A stretch of DNA of 64,000 nucleotides from Anoplopoma fimbria. Its lineage: Eukaryota > Chordata > Actinopteri > Perciformes > Anoplopomatidae. A program made the translations under genes and the position numbers. The stretch spans positions 15,490,857-15,554,856 of the forward strand of contig NC_072465.1 in the NCBI RefSeq assembly GCF_027596085.1. The letters are read 5' to 3'. Under the pieces are notes generated by a model that was given only the letters and a program-made list of their open reading frames with translations, searched no databases and was not told where the DNA came from. This document shows positions 37,946 to 58,724 of this stretch, piece by piece; the stretch's first letter is position 1, and each line of letters starts with the position of its first letter.

Positions 37946-38759
37946 ATGACACTGAATACTGTGTTTGTCAGTTATATGTTGTATTACTCTTTAGCAGCGT
38001 TTACATCATTTGAGTTGGAGGATTCCCATGTTTTTTGACTTTAGGATATAGGATTAAAATAGCCTACAGTGCACTTCAATATCAATTAAGTTTGGGTTTA
38101 AATACATTGAATGACGGTCTTTAATTTACATAAGCCTTCTATATATGTTTGCTTTTAATGCACTACCGTATTGGTAAACGCCAAGTCAGATAAGTCAGAC
38201 ATTTTAGATTATTGTGTGGTCATATTTTCCCAAAAAATAAAAGGTGCATTTCAAATCTATCAACAATCATTAACGATACAATAAGAATTGGATGCTTATT
38301 AACAGTCTTGTTTTGGAAAATCAATAAATGTCTCACATAATTACAGGCATATACGGTAGAGCACATACATTGCACCCTTTGGTTCTCTGTCAAAAAAACA
38401 CACACACAAACCTGCACACATTCACACATGCTCAAACTCACAATCACACACATTGCAGGGACCGCTGTAGGGACATGCACCACACAGCGGATGAGTATAA
38501 AGATGGAAGGAAGAGAGGCTTCATCCTTATTAATCTGTCCTTTGAGTCGGTGCCTCTAATCAATACCTGTAAGTGCTCTGTATATTGAGTTTTCCCTGCT
38601 TTTACAAGGGACACTTTTTGGTTCAAAGCTGTCCTTGAGGGCTTCTTCAACAACGTTCAAGCTCATAATGAAGGCATTCAGTCTTAAAGGGAAATAGGTT
38701 ACGACTTAATTCTTGTCCGTGGTGGTCAATATTATTGTTTCTCTGTGCTATTGTGATAA

Positions 38760-39030
38760 CAACCCCTGTAATTTGTGCGGCATGCTGACAGCACATTAAT
38801 CTGGAAGTTAATCAGCTGGACTCCTCAGCAGAGGCAGAGCTCATCAACATGATGTTAATAAAATGGCTTTTCAATAGCACATCTCCCTACTCTGTGCCCA
38901 CCCAGCATGTGATTTTTTTACACTGTGAAGAATGAAGCGCTGGTAGTTTGTTAATCATGTAAATCTTCATGCTTCAAGCACAGAAGGAATTTATAATTGT
39001 CTACTGCTTAGACAGTCTTCTAATTGATTT
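38760..39030. promoter_or_regulatory. Candidate conserved non-coding element
   Basis: A repeat-free stretch of balanced composition with several TTAATC / ATTAAT homeodomain-like cores lies about 2 kb upstream of vwa1, just before a short CA repeat (about 39046-39072). Its appearance suggests regulatory DNA. Nothing more can be shown from one genome. Confidence 0.25.
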
Positions 39031-40151
39031 TGAGCGTGGAAACACTCACACACACACACACACACACACACATAAGTTGGGGTGGGAGTATATGTCTCGC
39101 TTATTATAAACCATGAAAATCAAAATCAGTGTATCAATTGAAAGTAAAAACCGCATGCACCACAGTGAAAGTAACTATAACAAGCTGCTACTGACGGAGA
39201 AGATGACACACAACTGATATTCATAACATGAAGTTTTAGACAAATATATGGATTTGTGTCCCAAATCCATATACTTGTAATAACATGTTATATCATGTTT
39301 GTGTAAATCGTAAATAAACAGTGTTTTGTCATTTTACAGGGTGTCATGTGCCGGAACATCTGCTCACAGTAGCTTCACATTCAGCCCATAGACGTGAGGG
39401 TGGAATCTACCTTAAAATCTAACTCTGCACAAGAAGGCAAAAAATTGCATGTGTTTCCTAAAAATGTTGAACCACTTCTTTAAAGTGTAGTGCTTTGAGA
39501 AAAATCAAAGCGGTCATAAAATGTCTTCCAAACATCATCATTAATATGTCTTCACCCAAAATTAGAGGAACATCTAGAAGACTACAGCGTTCATGAACCT
39601 GCAGACAGACTGTTTGTCTTTTTCAACATACTGAACTTCAGTATCTGTCTGCTCTCTAGATATACCAGCCTGGTATGTAAGCAAAAGGCAAACAAAATAT
39701 ATATATATATCCTCTTTAAAACATTATCTTTCTACAATCTGTCTCTCGCTATCGCACCTCCCTCCCATCCGGCACCCTGCCTGTCTGAGACACTGGCAAA
39801 AAGTGGAAAAAAAGAAGAACGCAGTCACATTCAAGCAAATTATCCACATTATTTCCAGTGAAGTAACAAACGTTTGTCTTGGCACATGCAGGGCACTCTC
39901 ATCTCAAAAGGGGCAAATTCAGTAAGTGCCCTTTATGATAAAGCCCTTTATCTTAATCTGTTGGCACACACACACACACACACACACAGAGAGGCAGTGA
40001 TGTGCGTCCTATTGTAGGTCGCATGGAATAAATGCATGGCAATAGCCTGCCGTTGATCCAAGTTTTCTCTCTGATAAGAAGCAGCTGAGGTATTTCTTTC
40101 TTATACTGTCTAATGGACTGGATGAATGGGGTTCCTTGTGGTTTGCACAAA

Positions 40152-40186
40152 AGGGCACCCATTTTGTTGATCCAAATGGGTGCCCT
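40152..40186. repeat. Perfect 13-bp inverted repeat upstream of vwa1
   Basis: AGGGCACCCATTT at 40152-40164 is exactly complementary to 40174-40186, with a nine-base spacer. It lies about 700 bases before the vwa1 start codon. Confidence 0.9.
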
Positions 40187-40888
40187 GTTAATGTTTCCCA
40201 AAGTGGGGTACAGTTTGGTGGTCAGGTTGAGAGGTTTACAGGGTGTCCCGAGAAAAAGACCAGAACAGTTTCACTGTTATTCCTCCAGAAAAAGACAATG
40301 TAGCGGGAAAACAGATGAGATCATTTTTTTCTTGCAGCCACAGCCGAGCTTTAATCCTGGCATGCTTGTGATGAGATTTTCTCGGTTCCTCTGGGACTCA
40401 GTCTGTTGCATGGGCTCTGTTTGGTCAGGTGCCTGACTGTTTACGCTGTTAATACGTGTGCCGAACCCTGGACTGAGGAAATTGCACTGCAGGAGGAAAC
40501 AACAGTCATCAAGAAAACATAGAAAGTCCCATCATAGACCAAACCACAGCAAAGAGAGACGGTGATTTTATGCTCTGGCTCGGCAGCTATAGGAGGGAGG
40601 AGTAAGATGGACCAGAAAGTGAAAGAGTTTGGCGGACTGGCAGGGAAGGGATCGTACTGCAGCGCGCAAAACATGACAGTAGGAATGACGCAGGTGTTTG
40701 CTGGAGAAAAGTTTGGATGACTGTGCAGCAGTAAGATAGTGCGGAAGAAAAAAACACAGACTTGGACCAACTGAGAGAGTGATCTGTGCGATGCGAACCG
40801 GTAAAAGAAGCCCAGGTGTTGGTTATTTCACCTGCCTGCACTGTTTCTGATCATCTTCATATTAGTTTTTTAATACTGCTCAGGGAGG

Positions 40889-49038
<8,150 letters not shown>

Positions 49039-51745
49039 CGACCACAGTCTGCAGCAATCAGGCAGCTGGAGCAAAAAAGTTGGTGAAATCAAGCATTTTG
49101 AGTGCTGGATGAACTAGATTACTTGCGCAGGACTGAATATTATTATGAACATCATTATAAAAGGCTTTATCACATAACCCCAGCTCTCCGTCCTCACAAT
49201 GGCTAAGAAAAATCTGACAGAATTATTCATTTTTATCATAAATCTGGCAGTAAGTCTGCCCACCAAAACAATACACATTTGTTCCAATAGTTAGTTTCTG
49301 ACATTTAGTCTGACAGGCACATAAGCTGCAGAGTATGCAATTATTATTTATCATTATGATTATAGCCTACTCTTAAAATGTACTGTTACATAAGTACAGG
49401 TGTATTTGCTTGAAATTATATAAAACTGGTCTCCTTCCTGCAAGTATTCAACGTTTTTAAGTGTGCAATGTGTAGGATCTGGCCAGAATGTTTGTTTAAA
49501 CATTCAAAAAATGAACTAACACTATCAACAGAATGTTAAGAGGTTAGTGTTGACGTTATGTCAAAGTAGTCTATGTATTGTTTGCAGAGATATCTAGTAA
49601 ATGAGCATGGATACAAGCTAGGCCCGGCCCGTTCTGTCTTTTAATACCACTTGTACCTCAAGAGGCACAATAGTGAGTCACTGTAGCATTCAGTCGTTCC
49701 TCAGTTTAACATGAGAGGACAACGAAGTAGAGTTGCCATGAGGGAAAAGAGGGTTAAAAGAGGAAATGTCACTGCATCATATACCGTCATACCATTGAGG
49801 AACAACACATGCACAACAAAATCCTACTCTGCACATGCCGAAAGGCTCACTAGCTTTGAGAATTGTAGAGGTAAAGCTATGTAATTAAAAATGCAAGCAC
49901 CCTGATAAACTGCGACCTCACCTGCTAAAAGGCAGAGACGATGTGGTTTTTGTAAAGCATGAATAGAAAATTGCATTTCATGTTATCAGCACTTCTGATC
50001 AGAGTAAATTGCATACTGTATCTGCATCATGTCTCTGTACTCTGCATAGTGCTCATACGTGTTAATTGCTGATAGCAAATATGTACAGTGAATATATTTT
50101 TCTAATTAGTTGTTTTGTATTTGCTACTGAAATGATGGCCAGGTTTGTCTGGTAATATGTTAATGTTGGAAGGTAATAGAACTAAACTAAAATGTTTAGT
50201 CCTCTTTAGTATTTGGTTGTTTATGGGGCCATCTAGTGTCGGTTGGCTGCAATCAGACATTGCTGACTGAATAAATGGTGAGCTTCATGTCTTCTTGTTA
50301 CCTGACATAAATTACCTTTTAAGCATAATTAGAGTTTTTTTCTATTATATTTTATAACAACACTTGAGCACACAAAAACCTGTTAATGAAATATATTTAT
50401 CCTGCATGGTTAGAATGAAATGGATAACACAAAAAACACGTTTTAGAGGGTCTTAAAATTACAATGAATCTAATTTGTGTTCAAATATTAGTAAAGACAT
50501 TGGTGTGTTTCATGTTTATGCAGCAGTGACAATAAAGGACAGGGAAAACCAAAATGCAGTTGCTGTTTAAGGTATTGCTGAATGTCTTGCACACGCAACC
50601 TAAATAAATCACTGTAACATTGAAGAAAGGCAAATTACTTGTTTGATATAGTGTGAATTTGTTTTTTTACACCTTGCAACACCTTGACAGCACATACAAC
50701 ACACATCCATACATTTATTTAATAGTTGATGTTACTGATCTCCACACCCAATTGTTTAGTTCAGTTTAAATAATGTTTGTTAAAAATCTCCTGCATGAAA
50801 TACTCCCTTTGTCACAATTGCAGTTTGTGATAAATGGGGGCTTGTACAGGATATGAATGTAGAACCTGTCTCATCCAAAGCGAGAATCATATCTTTGGCT
50901 GGAAACTTTCACAAAAGCACATCAAGTCTAGTTAGTGGAAATATAGCCAGATTTGTTTTGCTACTTCATGTGACAAATAGGGGTTTAATCATTGTTACAT
51001 TAGTGACCACTTGAATAAGTGACCATGGTGGTTTGTGAATGCTAAATGAGAAGGGGAGGGACAACACCATTTGATTTACTTCTAGAGAACTGGTTTGACG
51101 GTAAACTGATTTATTTCAATGAAGGAACTTGTGTAATTGGTTATTGGGTTGTAGTTTTTATTGGCGCCCATGTCTGACCTGGTGACATACAGTCAAATCA
51201 TAAGTTACATAGTGCTATCAAATTGCTAAAAACACAGTCACAAGCACTACTTCCCATGCACACAATCAAAAAGGCTTCAACTACCAAGAGGATGATTGAG
51301 AAACGAATCAAGTTGCAAAGAAAGCACATTTCATTCAGGTACGCTGATTAATCTCCTGTGGTTCATTAACACACGCCTGAAGATCCCCAAGGCATAAAAC
51401 ATTGTGGGTGTTTTTTGGCTTTCTGACAGCCTAACAGGGATCGTCTCACCAGACCGTAGCACAGCGACACCTCTGCTGTCAGTTTTTTGTGGTGATGACA
51501 CAGGTAGGACCACCTTCTTTTTTTATTGGCCCCAAGAGGAGTGTCTTAAGTTATCCGACTGCATCTGCAAAGATCAAGAAGCACAAAATACCACTGGGGT
51601 TAATATACTGGTGCATGATATGTTTGCAGGATGCTGGAGGATGGAAACTGAATTATATACATCTGACGAACATTAAATTGAGGATGAAACATGCTTAAAG
51701 ACTTTACATTAGCTGTTAAAACTTCATAGACAAGGTTGTTTAGGA
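49039..51745. other. vwa1 3' UTR and intergenic DNA before the ORA pair
   Basis: There is no convincing gene. Around 49455-49900 is a stretch starting GTGCAATGTGTAGGATCTGG that resembles a diverged teleost interspersed repeat. The remainder is AT-rich. Short open frames near 51.4-51.7 kb have no domain and lie just upstream of the ORA start codon. Confidence 0.5.
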
Positions 51746-53888
51746 ATGGCTGCAACGAACATGGAGGACGATGGAGAGACAATGCTTGTGGGAATGGGAC
51801 TTCGTGTCTCTGTGTCACCTGTGCAAACTGCTTTTTACATCATCCTGGTGCTTCTGGGCGTCCTGGGTAATTCCGCTGTTGTTGGGGTGATTGGTAAGGG
51901 AGTATTAACGGACCATGCTGGGGGACGTAACTCGGACATCATCATCATTAACATGGCACTGTCTAACCTGCTAGTGTCTCTGATGAGGAACATACCACTT
52001 GTCATCTCCGACATCGGACTCGAGGTACGTGTGCTTTAAAATCAATGTTTTTTAAGATTGACCCTTTTGTTAATTTAAAAGATATGTTGATTTCTTGAGT
52101 GTACATTTTGACAAGGTTTTGTCTAAGTAGTATGCGTTTGCCCCAAAGAATCTACAGCAGCTAAAACGTGTATTAAACAGAAGCTGAATAAAGTAAGGTT
52201 GGTGAACGAGACCTCTTTGTATCTCCAGGAGAGAAATGTGAGTACAGGATATTAGTGAGGAAATTATTTAATATGCACCGGCCTCTTTCTTTTACAGCTG
52301 TACTCTTCGAAAGAGTGGTGTCAGGTCCTCATGGGTGTCTGGGTGTGGCTGCGATCGGTCAATGTTTGGTCAACGCTCTTCCTCAGTGCTTTCCACCTCC
52401 AGACGTTGAGGCGTGTGGCTCCTAACAGTGGGAGCCGTAACGGGCCCCGGGTCCTTCCTAAGACCCTACTGCTGAGTCTGGCCCTCATCTGGCTTCTCAA
52501 CTTTGTTTACTCCATTCCTGCTCATATCTTTTCCACTAACGGGGACGTGAACAGCACAGAGGTGAGAGCCTGCTGCAACAGGAGGCTGCATTATCTTAAG
52601 TTAAAGCATGTCAGTTTTTTTTATACAAATCATGTACACTTTACACCACAGCTTCATTTTGTGCACCATGCTACTTGTTTTAGAAATGTTAGTATACTTT
52701 TTTCTATTCGAGGCTGGTGTCCATTCATTTCTGTAGGGGATGAAAACTCAATGCACTTTTGAAACCCGCATTCATTAGCCCATCTCAGTAAACAAGTTTG
52801 CATTTGTTTTTATTAAAGTTACATTGTCATAATGAAACAACATTAGTAATATGAGGTTAATTTAATGCTGACTTTAAAGTTAAGCTGCATTACCAAATGA
52901 TTATGTAAAATTGACAAAACAAATGTGCAGACCTTTTCAATTAGACAACTCCCTTGAGATGATTTCAGAAAATGGTGAGTAAAAATATTACAAATATCCA
53001 AGGAGTTAAAACCAAAAACACTGTAATAGTCGTTTAAAGTTTTGAGAATTGTTCTGTGATGAGAAAATAACAAGTAAAATCCCTAAAACAACAAAATTTG
53101 ATATAGAAAAAATGTTACACTGGACAAAGTGTTGCGGAAAGTCCTCAAATCGTGTAGATTAGCAATACTAGTGTAATAATGCTGTGTCAGAAGTAGATTT
53201 CCCTTTTGATATGGAGAAAATTACTCTCCATAGGTTGCTAACTAAATGTTTGTTCCACCCTCTTCCTCCTCCATCCCTCTATCTTCCTCCTCCTCTCTCA
53301 GACCCTGATGCTGGTGAGCAGCACAACGCGCCCCCTGCTGGGCTGTGTGTGGAACTTTCCCTCCAGCTACAGTGGTCTGGCCTATGCAACCACATCGATG
53401 GTGATCCATGAAACTATTCCCATAATCCTAATGGCCTTCACCAACCTGGGCTCCCTTTACACACTCTACACCCACAGCAGGGTGCGGAGGTCAGCGAAGG
53501 ATGCACCGGTCATAAAACGGGTGCCTGCTGAGAGACGAGCAGCCAAGGTGAGGAAGACGAGGGTGGAAGGGGGAGGCTTTTTGGTTGTGAAGAGTTTACC
53601 AGAAGCTATGTTCGTCATGAAGATGGGTAGTGAATAGGTCACTTCCCTAATTCATTGTATTGTGTGTTTCTCCAGGTGATTCTCACTCTCATAATGCTCT
53701 TCATAGCATCGTGGGGAACCAGCATTATCTCTGTCAACTATTTCAACTACAACAGGGGCTCCTCAGCAGAGTTTCTTCTGGTCATTGCTCGTTTTGCCAA
53801 CATCATCTTCATTGCAATGTCACCTGCTGTTCTGGCAATTGGCCACCGGGGGCTACGTTCTTTCCTCAAGTCTATCCTCTCTCACTGA
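51746..53888 (+). CDS. Olfactory receptor class A-related (V1R-like ORA3/ORA4 type), four-exon gene
   Basis: Four exons, all phase 0: 51746-52024, 52298-52561, 53302-53547 and 53676-53888 (TGA), giving 333 residues. It is a seven-helix rhodopsin-like receptor: TM1 has the LGN motif (40-42), C101 and C196 are placed for the usual TM3-ECL2 disulfide, and an N-glycosylation sequon NST lies at 178-180. The segment TTRPLLGCVWNFPSS (189-203) is shared almost exactly with the convergent gene at 55156-56352, and both resemble vomeronasal type 1 receptors. Teleosts have six ora genes, of which ora3 and ora4 are multi-exonic and linked. This pair fits them, but I cannot tell from memory which member has four exons, so no symbol is given. 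ORA receptors act in sparse olfactory sensory neurons. A second ATG at 51761 could also initiate. Coding integrity is complete. Confidence 0.87.
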
Positions 53889-55155
53889 CGGATCCCCTGT
53901 GCAGCACACACATAAACTGCTTATCATTAACTATTATTTGTATCACAAAAAACCCCCATTTAAACCTTCCTTAATAAGTGTGTGACTGTGGTTGGACTGA
54001 TGGACTCAATGGAAAGTAATTTAGGTTACAAGGATTTGTGCTACATGGCCCAATTATTGAAGTCTAAACAAATAGTCAAACTGAAACTACATAAATATAT
54101 ACCAGAACCAATGAATAAGTTGATATTGCATGAGTTGCACTGCCAATATCTGGGTCTAACATGTTGCTGTTTCTGTTCAGTGTAGAATGAATGTCATTTG
54201 AAAGCAAAATCAAATTGTCTGTAGCCAACAATGCTATTTGAATGCTATATATATGCCGATATATATATATACACACACATATATATATGTGTAGCCTACT
54301 GTAGTTTATGTATACTTTTCCTAAACAGAACTGCGACTGAAAACTGATTTTTTTTTTAAAAACAAACAGCATATTAAGTCACCTAAGTGTAAAAAATAGG
54401 CCTCTCACAGAAAACAAACCACAGTCTCCTGGGTGAAAATCCTGAGTTTGACCCACTCATCGACCACAACCTACTTCACAGACATACTCTGTTACCCTTT
54501 ATACTACTCATACTATCACTACTACTATTATATTTTTTCTGAAATGTTTCAGTCAGCTCATTATTGCTAAATTAAGGCCATATTCAACTTGGCTGGGTGT
54601 GAATAGACCGAAAGCTGCCATGTGATTATCATCCGGGTGCAAATAATAAATCCCTAAAATAAACTCATAGCAACTCTAAACTTCCAAGTTTTCTCTTGTT
54701 TTTGTGTTAATTTTTTTTTAAAGATTTTGTCTTTGGCGTAGATCGGACTGGCTTTGAGCCATTAGAAAGTTTTTATTCTTGACTGTGAAGCCTACGGAGA
54801 CATTGTACCTGATATTGGCTTTATTTATTAGAATTTATCTCAGCTCAAAAGAAACAACAAAGAAGCAATGATACATTGGATTGGATCAAATAGTTCCAAC
54901 AATAAAAGAAACCAGATCCCCTGCTTGATTACACTGTAATGATTTCTGACCTAGCCAAGATACTGTGTCTCACTTTGACTTGCATTAAATGGCTTGAAAT
55001 ATCTAAAAAAGCTAAAATAATACAGTGTTGTCTGGAGGAAACATGCAGTATGGTGCCTATGATTAAAATTGATGACACATCCGTGCACATTTTTGGTAGA
55101 CATTTTAATATTTCTTTCAGTATTTAAGCATCAATACAGTCATACTTTACTTCCA
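53889..55155. other. Shared 3' interval between the convergent ORA genes
   Basis: About 1.27 kb separates the two stop codons, so 3' UTRs enter from both sides. It is AT-rich with an AT/AC microsatellite near 54245-54292. I cannot assign poly(A) sites with confidence. No other gene is visible. Confidence 0.6.
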
Positions 55156-56352
55156 TCACTTGTCTGCTTGAGCTTTCTCCTTCACTTTTATGACCTCCCT
55201 CTCTTTTTGAACAATAAAAACAGTTTGTTTTCCCCTCTTTCCTTTAGTCTTTGGGGATTTAACCCCTTCTTCAGTGTCCTCCTTGTGGCATTTAAGAACT
55301 TTAGACCACATCAGGACCATACTCCTGATTCTCCTCCTCAGCTTACCGTGTCCCAGGGCCACCACCATGGGACTGAATCCTACAAACAGCGAGGCAGAGA
55401 AGTGGGCCACAGTCAGCAGCCCCTCAGCGTGGTGCCCCCCATCATGGTTGTAGTATGTCACCGCAGCAACCTGTAGCGCCCAGCAGACCACAAAGAGCGA
55501 CACCAGCGACATGATTACATGAGCTGCTTTGCGTTCGGTGGACACGTGTTTGTCCTGCTCCCCGTGGTTTTCTCCCGACTCTCCCGCCGCGGTAACAGCT
55601 CGGATGTGTTTCGCCAGAGCATGAAGTGTGGCCAGGTTAGTGCAAACCATCAGCACCAGCGGCAACACTTCATTAAGTACGAGCGAGGAGGAGGCGAAGG
55701 CTGAACCCTGTTGGTCTGAGGGGAACTCCCAGACACAGCCCAGAAGTGGCCTGGTGGTGCAGCTGATCACCATCAGCTCCACAGTGAAGTTGCCATGAAC
55801 ATGAGTGCTATATATGAGAGCTGGAATTGAGAAGGCCAGGTTTGCCCCCCACACCAGACCCAGAACAGTCCAAACCCGCCGTCTCTCCCTCTGCTGTGCG
55901 AGAGGTCCAAAGGCCACGTGCTGTCGCCTCAGGGTGGTGCAGTGGAAGACGCTGAGTGCCAGGGTCACCCAACAGCCCACAGCTCGCCACCACACCCACA
56001 GCAGCATGAAGATTCGGCACCATCCCGGAGACAGAGACACGTCCAAGCCCAGGTCGGACACAAAGATGGGCACTGTGCGGAAGAGTGAGGTCAGCAGGTT
56101 GGCCAGCGACAGGTGCACCAAAATAGTGTCAGAGGGAGGGAGTCTCCGAGACGGACTCTCCACGGCTGACTGAAACACCTGAGAGTACGAGGAAGACACA
56201 CTGAGAACAATCCTACACAAGACATCCAGCTCAATCAACAGATAAACGTCTCTATATTATCTCACCACATGGATGACCAGGATGTTTCCCAGGATGCCAG
56301 AGAAGACCAAGAGACCAAACAAAATAGCTTCTACAGTGAGGACCTCTGACAT
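55156..56352 (-). CDS. Olfactory receptor class A-related (V1R-like ORA3/ORA4 type), two-exon gene
   Basis: Exon 1 is 56352-56266 (29 codons: start, TM1 with GILGN), with donor GTG|GTGAGA. Exon 2 is 56178-55156 (TGA), with acceptor CTCTCAG|GTGTTT, giving 369 residues in phase 0. The 87-base intron removes an in-frame stop (TAA just after the donor). Key features: TM2 SLANLLTS, C83 and C177 for the ECL2 disulfide, CTTRPLLGCVWEFPS (169-183) shared with the neighbouring receptor, and TM7 FSPMVVALGHGKLR. The cytoplasmic tail from about 308 is long (about 60 residues) and very basic, whereas the + partner ends about 15 residues after TM7. It is convergent with the four-exon ORA gene, matching the conserved linked ora3/ora4 arrangement of teleosts; the exact member is not assigned. 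The long open frame that starts at 56238 begins inside the intron and is not the true start. Confidence 0.86.
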
Positions 56353-58100
56353 GTCATCGTCCTCTGCATGGCGACATAGCTTGCTTTTTCTTTGTGCTAA
56401 GTATGTGTGTGAGATTCAGAGTGAAACATCAAGGCTTCACGTGAACTACTACCGCTGGTGATGGTCCTCATGTCGTTTTATATATGCACACACAGATAAA
56501 CAAATAGATTTGTCACGCAGATGGTTTTATCTCTGCTGACCGGGCTCAAAGTCAATTTAACCCTAATATGTTGACGCTTAGAGTCTTCACGCAGAGGCAA
56601 GCATTTTCCATGGTTTATTTCCGCATCACCAAACAACTGCAAATGCAACGCTGTCTCTTGACCTAAATGATCGCATCAACAGGTGTGGGTCGCTGTTATT
56701 TGTTCTTAAATTTGTACTTAACTCTGCTGTGGTAACACATGTTGTGAAGGTGAGTCTGCTCATTTATTTTCCAGTGATCATTCTTAATGTTCCATAGTTT
56801 ATAAAAAGTATCAGACCATTAGACGAACTATTAACTGCAGATCACGCAGACCTAACCAATTACCCTGTAAGACCTTTAAGGGACAGGTAGAGCTAAGTCG
56901 GTCCCACTGACGCAGCATTTTCTCCTATTAGTCAGCTCTTCATTCTCTCCCTTGGTACTAATTGTTTACTGAGTTGTCAAGTTTCTCTCTTGTCATGAGG
57001 CAATTATTGCTTTGGATAAACCCACATAAGCACGGCTTAATTAAATGTATTATGGAGAACAATACATCTTGATCAAAAACAATGTTTCCATTGTGTGTGA
57101 AATTAAACTTGATTTTTTATTCCTACTGATCATTAAAGGTGCTCTTTGTTCATGATGATTTTATACAAAGAACATAAGGCTATAACCTAATTCAACAATG
57201 GTTAAGTATACCTGTATCATGACCTCTCTAATGCCCTTTATGTAAGATTGCTGCGTCTAAAGGGAATATAAAAAAATGATAGCGACACCTGTACTATACT
57301 GCCGTCTGATAAACTAAGCCTTTGTGAGTATTATCATTTCTGATGAAGCTGTCAGACAGGTCTTGGTGTACTTTAGTGCTAACTTTTGAGGCTATAGTGT
57401 GAATATGCTTTTTAAGTGTTTCTGTTAACAACATCAGAGGGGTGGATGAAATTACCTGAAGATCTCCTGTAACTCCATACAGTACAACACAAACTACTAT
57501 CCCCACCCTCTTCTTATGAACAACAAATTTACTGAAATAGATTTAACCTATGAAACAATATGCAGCAACCACTTTATATCTTGCGTTTGAAAGCCCTGTT
57601 GTGAAAATTAGAGAATTTAGCATCTATATTTTTATCTTGTCGATTTCTACCATTTGCAAATTTGTATTACTAAACTATATAAACTATGAAAATGTATAAA
57701 TGAAGATTGGCATCAGCGAATGCCAGGCATCCAAAAGTGAGGGCAGAAACGCATCAGATGCAACCATCAATGGCAAATAATACAGAATTTGCTCTAGTTT
57801 ACAGAAAGCATAAATAAAGTCAGTAGTCCTTATCAATAAATGACATGACACCATTTTCAAACACTAAAGCATTTCAAAACTCCAATCATAAAATGTTAGC
57901 TGTGACCTTTTGAGTCAATTTTGATGTGAATCAACACTAATTCTTTTGATTTTTCCATGTTAGCAAAATAAGTAAAATTGATGATTATAGAATACAAAAA
58001 TTGCTTTCAATGTTTTCAAAGCTATCTTCTTTTGAGATGGGTTTGAGGTGTGTAAGTAGATGCTATTTGCACCGGTGGAACTAAAAGCTGCTCTGTGGGT
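56353..58100. other. Intergenic DNA between the ORA pair and fndc10
   Basis: This holds the promoter side of the minus-strand ORA gene on the left and the approach to the fndc10 first exon on the right. It is AT-rich in the middle. I see no gene, RNA or clear repeat. Confidence 0.5.
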
Positions 58101-58724
58101 GCGGGGGACCTGCGGGTGGGCAGCAGAGGTTTAAACCTCCATCCGTCAGCGGTGAGAGGACTCTACTTCTTGTCTATTTATTGACAGACACCTGAAGCAT
58201 AGTGTGGGATGATGACTCACAGCCGACTGATGATGGCTACAAATATGTTGTGCACGCACCCACGCTCCCAAGCACACCACGCCGCGCGCTCCCCTACGTG
58301 CACACGAGAACAGCATTCATCAAAGCCTTTACGTCGACCCGGGCAGGAAGAAGCGGGTCTGATGATGGCACGATAGCCGGGTCCTCTCGTCCCACCGAAA
58401 CCAGTAAGTCATTTTTTTTATTTTTTATAAATGCCTGTGAGTCGAAAGCTGCACTGGCACGACTTGTATCACCGTTTATGCTTCATTAACTTCATCCTGC
58501 AAGCTCATCCAAGGTCATACTCGGATCTATTACTGACAGGCCGGCCGCATGACTAAATGTTATTTCTGTCGCAGATGCATCCCCGCTCCTTGTGGACGAG
58601 CTGTCCTGTTTCACACGGATTTCGTCGTGTGAACTGAGGCAGGGCTGATCTTATGGCGGACACCAGCCTGCCTCTGTACCATCGCCCGTCTGATCCACTG
58701 TGAGAGAAAAGAATTCGACTTGAG
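58101..58724 (+). promoter_or_regulatory. fndc10: fndc10 promoter, noncoding exon and 5' UTR intron
   Basis: A CpG-rich patch (about 58240-58400) ends in a donor ACCA|GTAAGT (exon end 58403). A 171-base intron follows, with acceptor CTGTCGCAG and exon start 58575. The ATG exactly at the exon start (58575) opens a 20-codon upstream ORF that stops at 58635-58637, in the same frame as, but separate from, the main start at 58725. A longer frame from 58202 has no signal peptide or domain and runs into the intron, so I read it as chance. Confidence 0.5.

Noticed and set aside
40861..40885. TAATACTGC near 40872 as a miR-200b-like seed
   Set aside because: The match stops after the seed region and no complementary arm gives a pre-miRNA hairpin. 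I looked because the miR-200b/a/429 cluster also maps to 1p36.33 in human.
56179..56238. Start of the minus-strand ORA at 56238 as a single-exon gene
   Set aside because: That start would lack TM1. A short exon at 56352-56266 supplies TM1 with the LGN motif and clean GT-AG boundaries.
58202..58489. 95-codon frame upstream of fndc10
   Set aside because: It crosses a good splice donor at 58404, lacks a signal peptide or domain, and does not join the fndc10 frame without an intervening stop.
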